A DNA stretch of 14,013 nucleotides from assembly GCA_937973585.1 (NCBI GenBank), contig CALJKN010000142.1:1-14013 (forward strand), in the 5' to 3' direction. This document shows positions 13,991 through 14,013 of the stretch, in pieces. The notes beneath the pieces are model-generated. The model was not told the origin of the DNA. It ran no database searches and saw nothing but the letters and a program-made list of their open reading frames with translations. The translations under genes were made by a program, and so were the position numbers. This DNA is from an uncultured Helicobacteraceae bacterium (GTDB lineage: Bacteria > Campylobacterota > Campylobacteria > Campylobacterales > UBA6016). Numbering within the stretch: the stretch's first letter is position 1; each line of letters starts with the position of its first letter.

Positions 13991-14013
13991 AACACACCCT
14001 TTTTTCTAAAATT

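Noticed and set aside
1..14013. tRNA, rRNA, CRISPR array, DGR reverse transcriptase or template repeat, transposase
   Set aside because: I looked on both strands and saw no cloverleaf, no spaced direct repeats, no RT motifs and no second copy of the 2370-2494 segment in this window.

Overview
The window looks like Campylobacterota (epsilonproteobacterial) chromosome, probably a free-living Sulfurimonas/Sulfuricurvum/Sulfurovum-type bacterium. This rests on the protein types: a futalosine-pathway MqnE, a flagellar FliI of epsilonproteobacterial character, a two-domain NnrE/NnrD protein and a short PurN. It also rests on very tight gene packing, TATAAT -10 boxes without clear -35 boxes, and frequent GTG/TTG starts. 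The genus cannot be fixed from the sequence alone.

Left part (1 to about 3400) is accessory in character. A 7TM-DISM-type receptor (running off the left edge) and a small DUF2442 protein are encoded on the minus strand. They are divergent from a serine-rich lipoprotein on the plus strand. That lipoprotein ends in a DUF1566/Lcl-type C-type-lectin-like domain whose last ~40 codons have the composition expected of a diversity-generating retroelement (DGR) variable region. No reverse transcriptase or template repeat is present in the window. A REP-like hairpin and a RelB/RelE-type toxin-antitoxin pair with its own extended -10 promoter and terminator follow.

Middle part (3409-8943) is a five-gene, almost gapless plus-strand operon: folE, fliI, a DUF455 ferritin-like protein, mqnE and an APC-family permease. 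It mixes folate/queuosine-type pterin chemistry, flagellar export and menaquinone synthesis. It ends at a strong bidirectional terminator shared with the convergent yeiH-like gene.

Right part (8988-14013): a YeiH-family transporter is divergent from a LysR regulator, across a 114-bp AT-rich region with a -10 box on each strand. The LysR gene is followed without a gap by nnrD/nnrE (NAD(P)H-hydrate repair) and purN (purine synthesis). The purN stop codon interlocks with the stop codon of a convergent gene for a calcium-site (RTX/EF-hand-like) protein with a coiled-coil tail.

The most interesting item is the putative DGR target gene at 1031-2494. The remaining genes are mostly recognisable housekeeping or transport functions.
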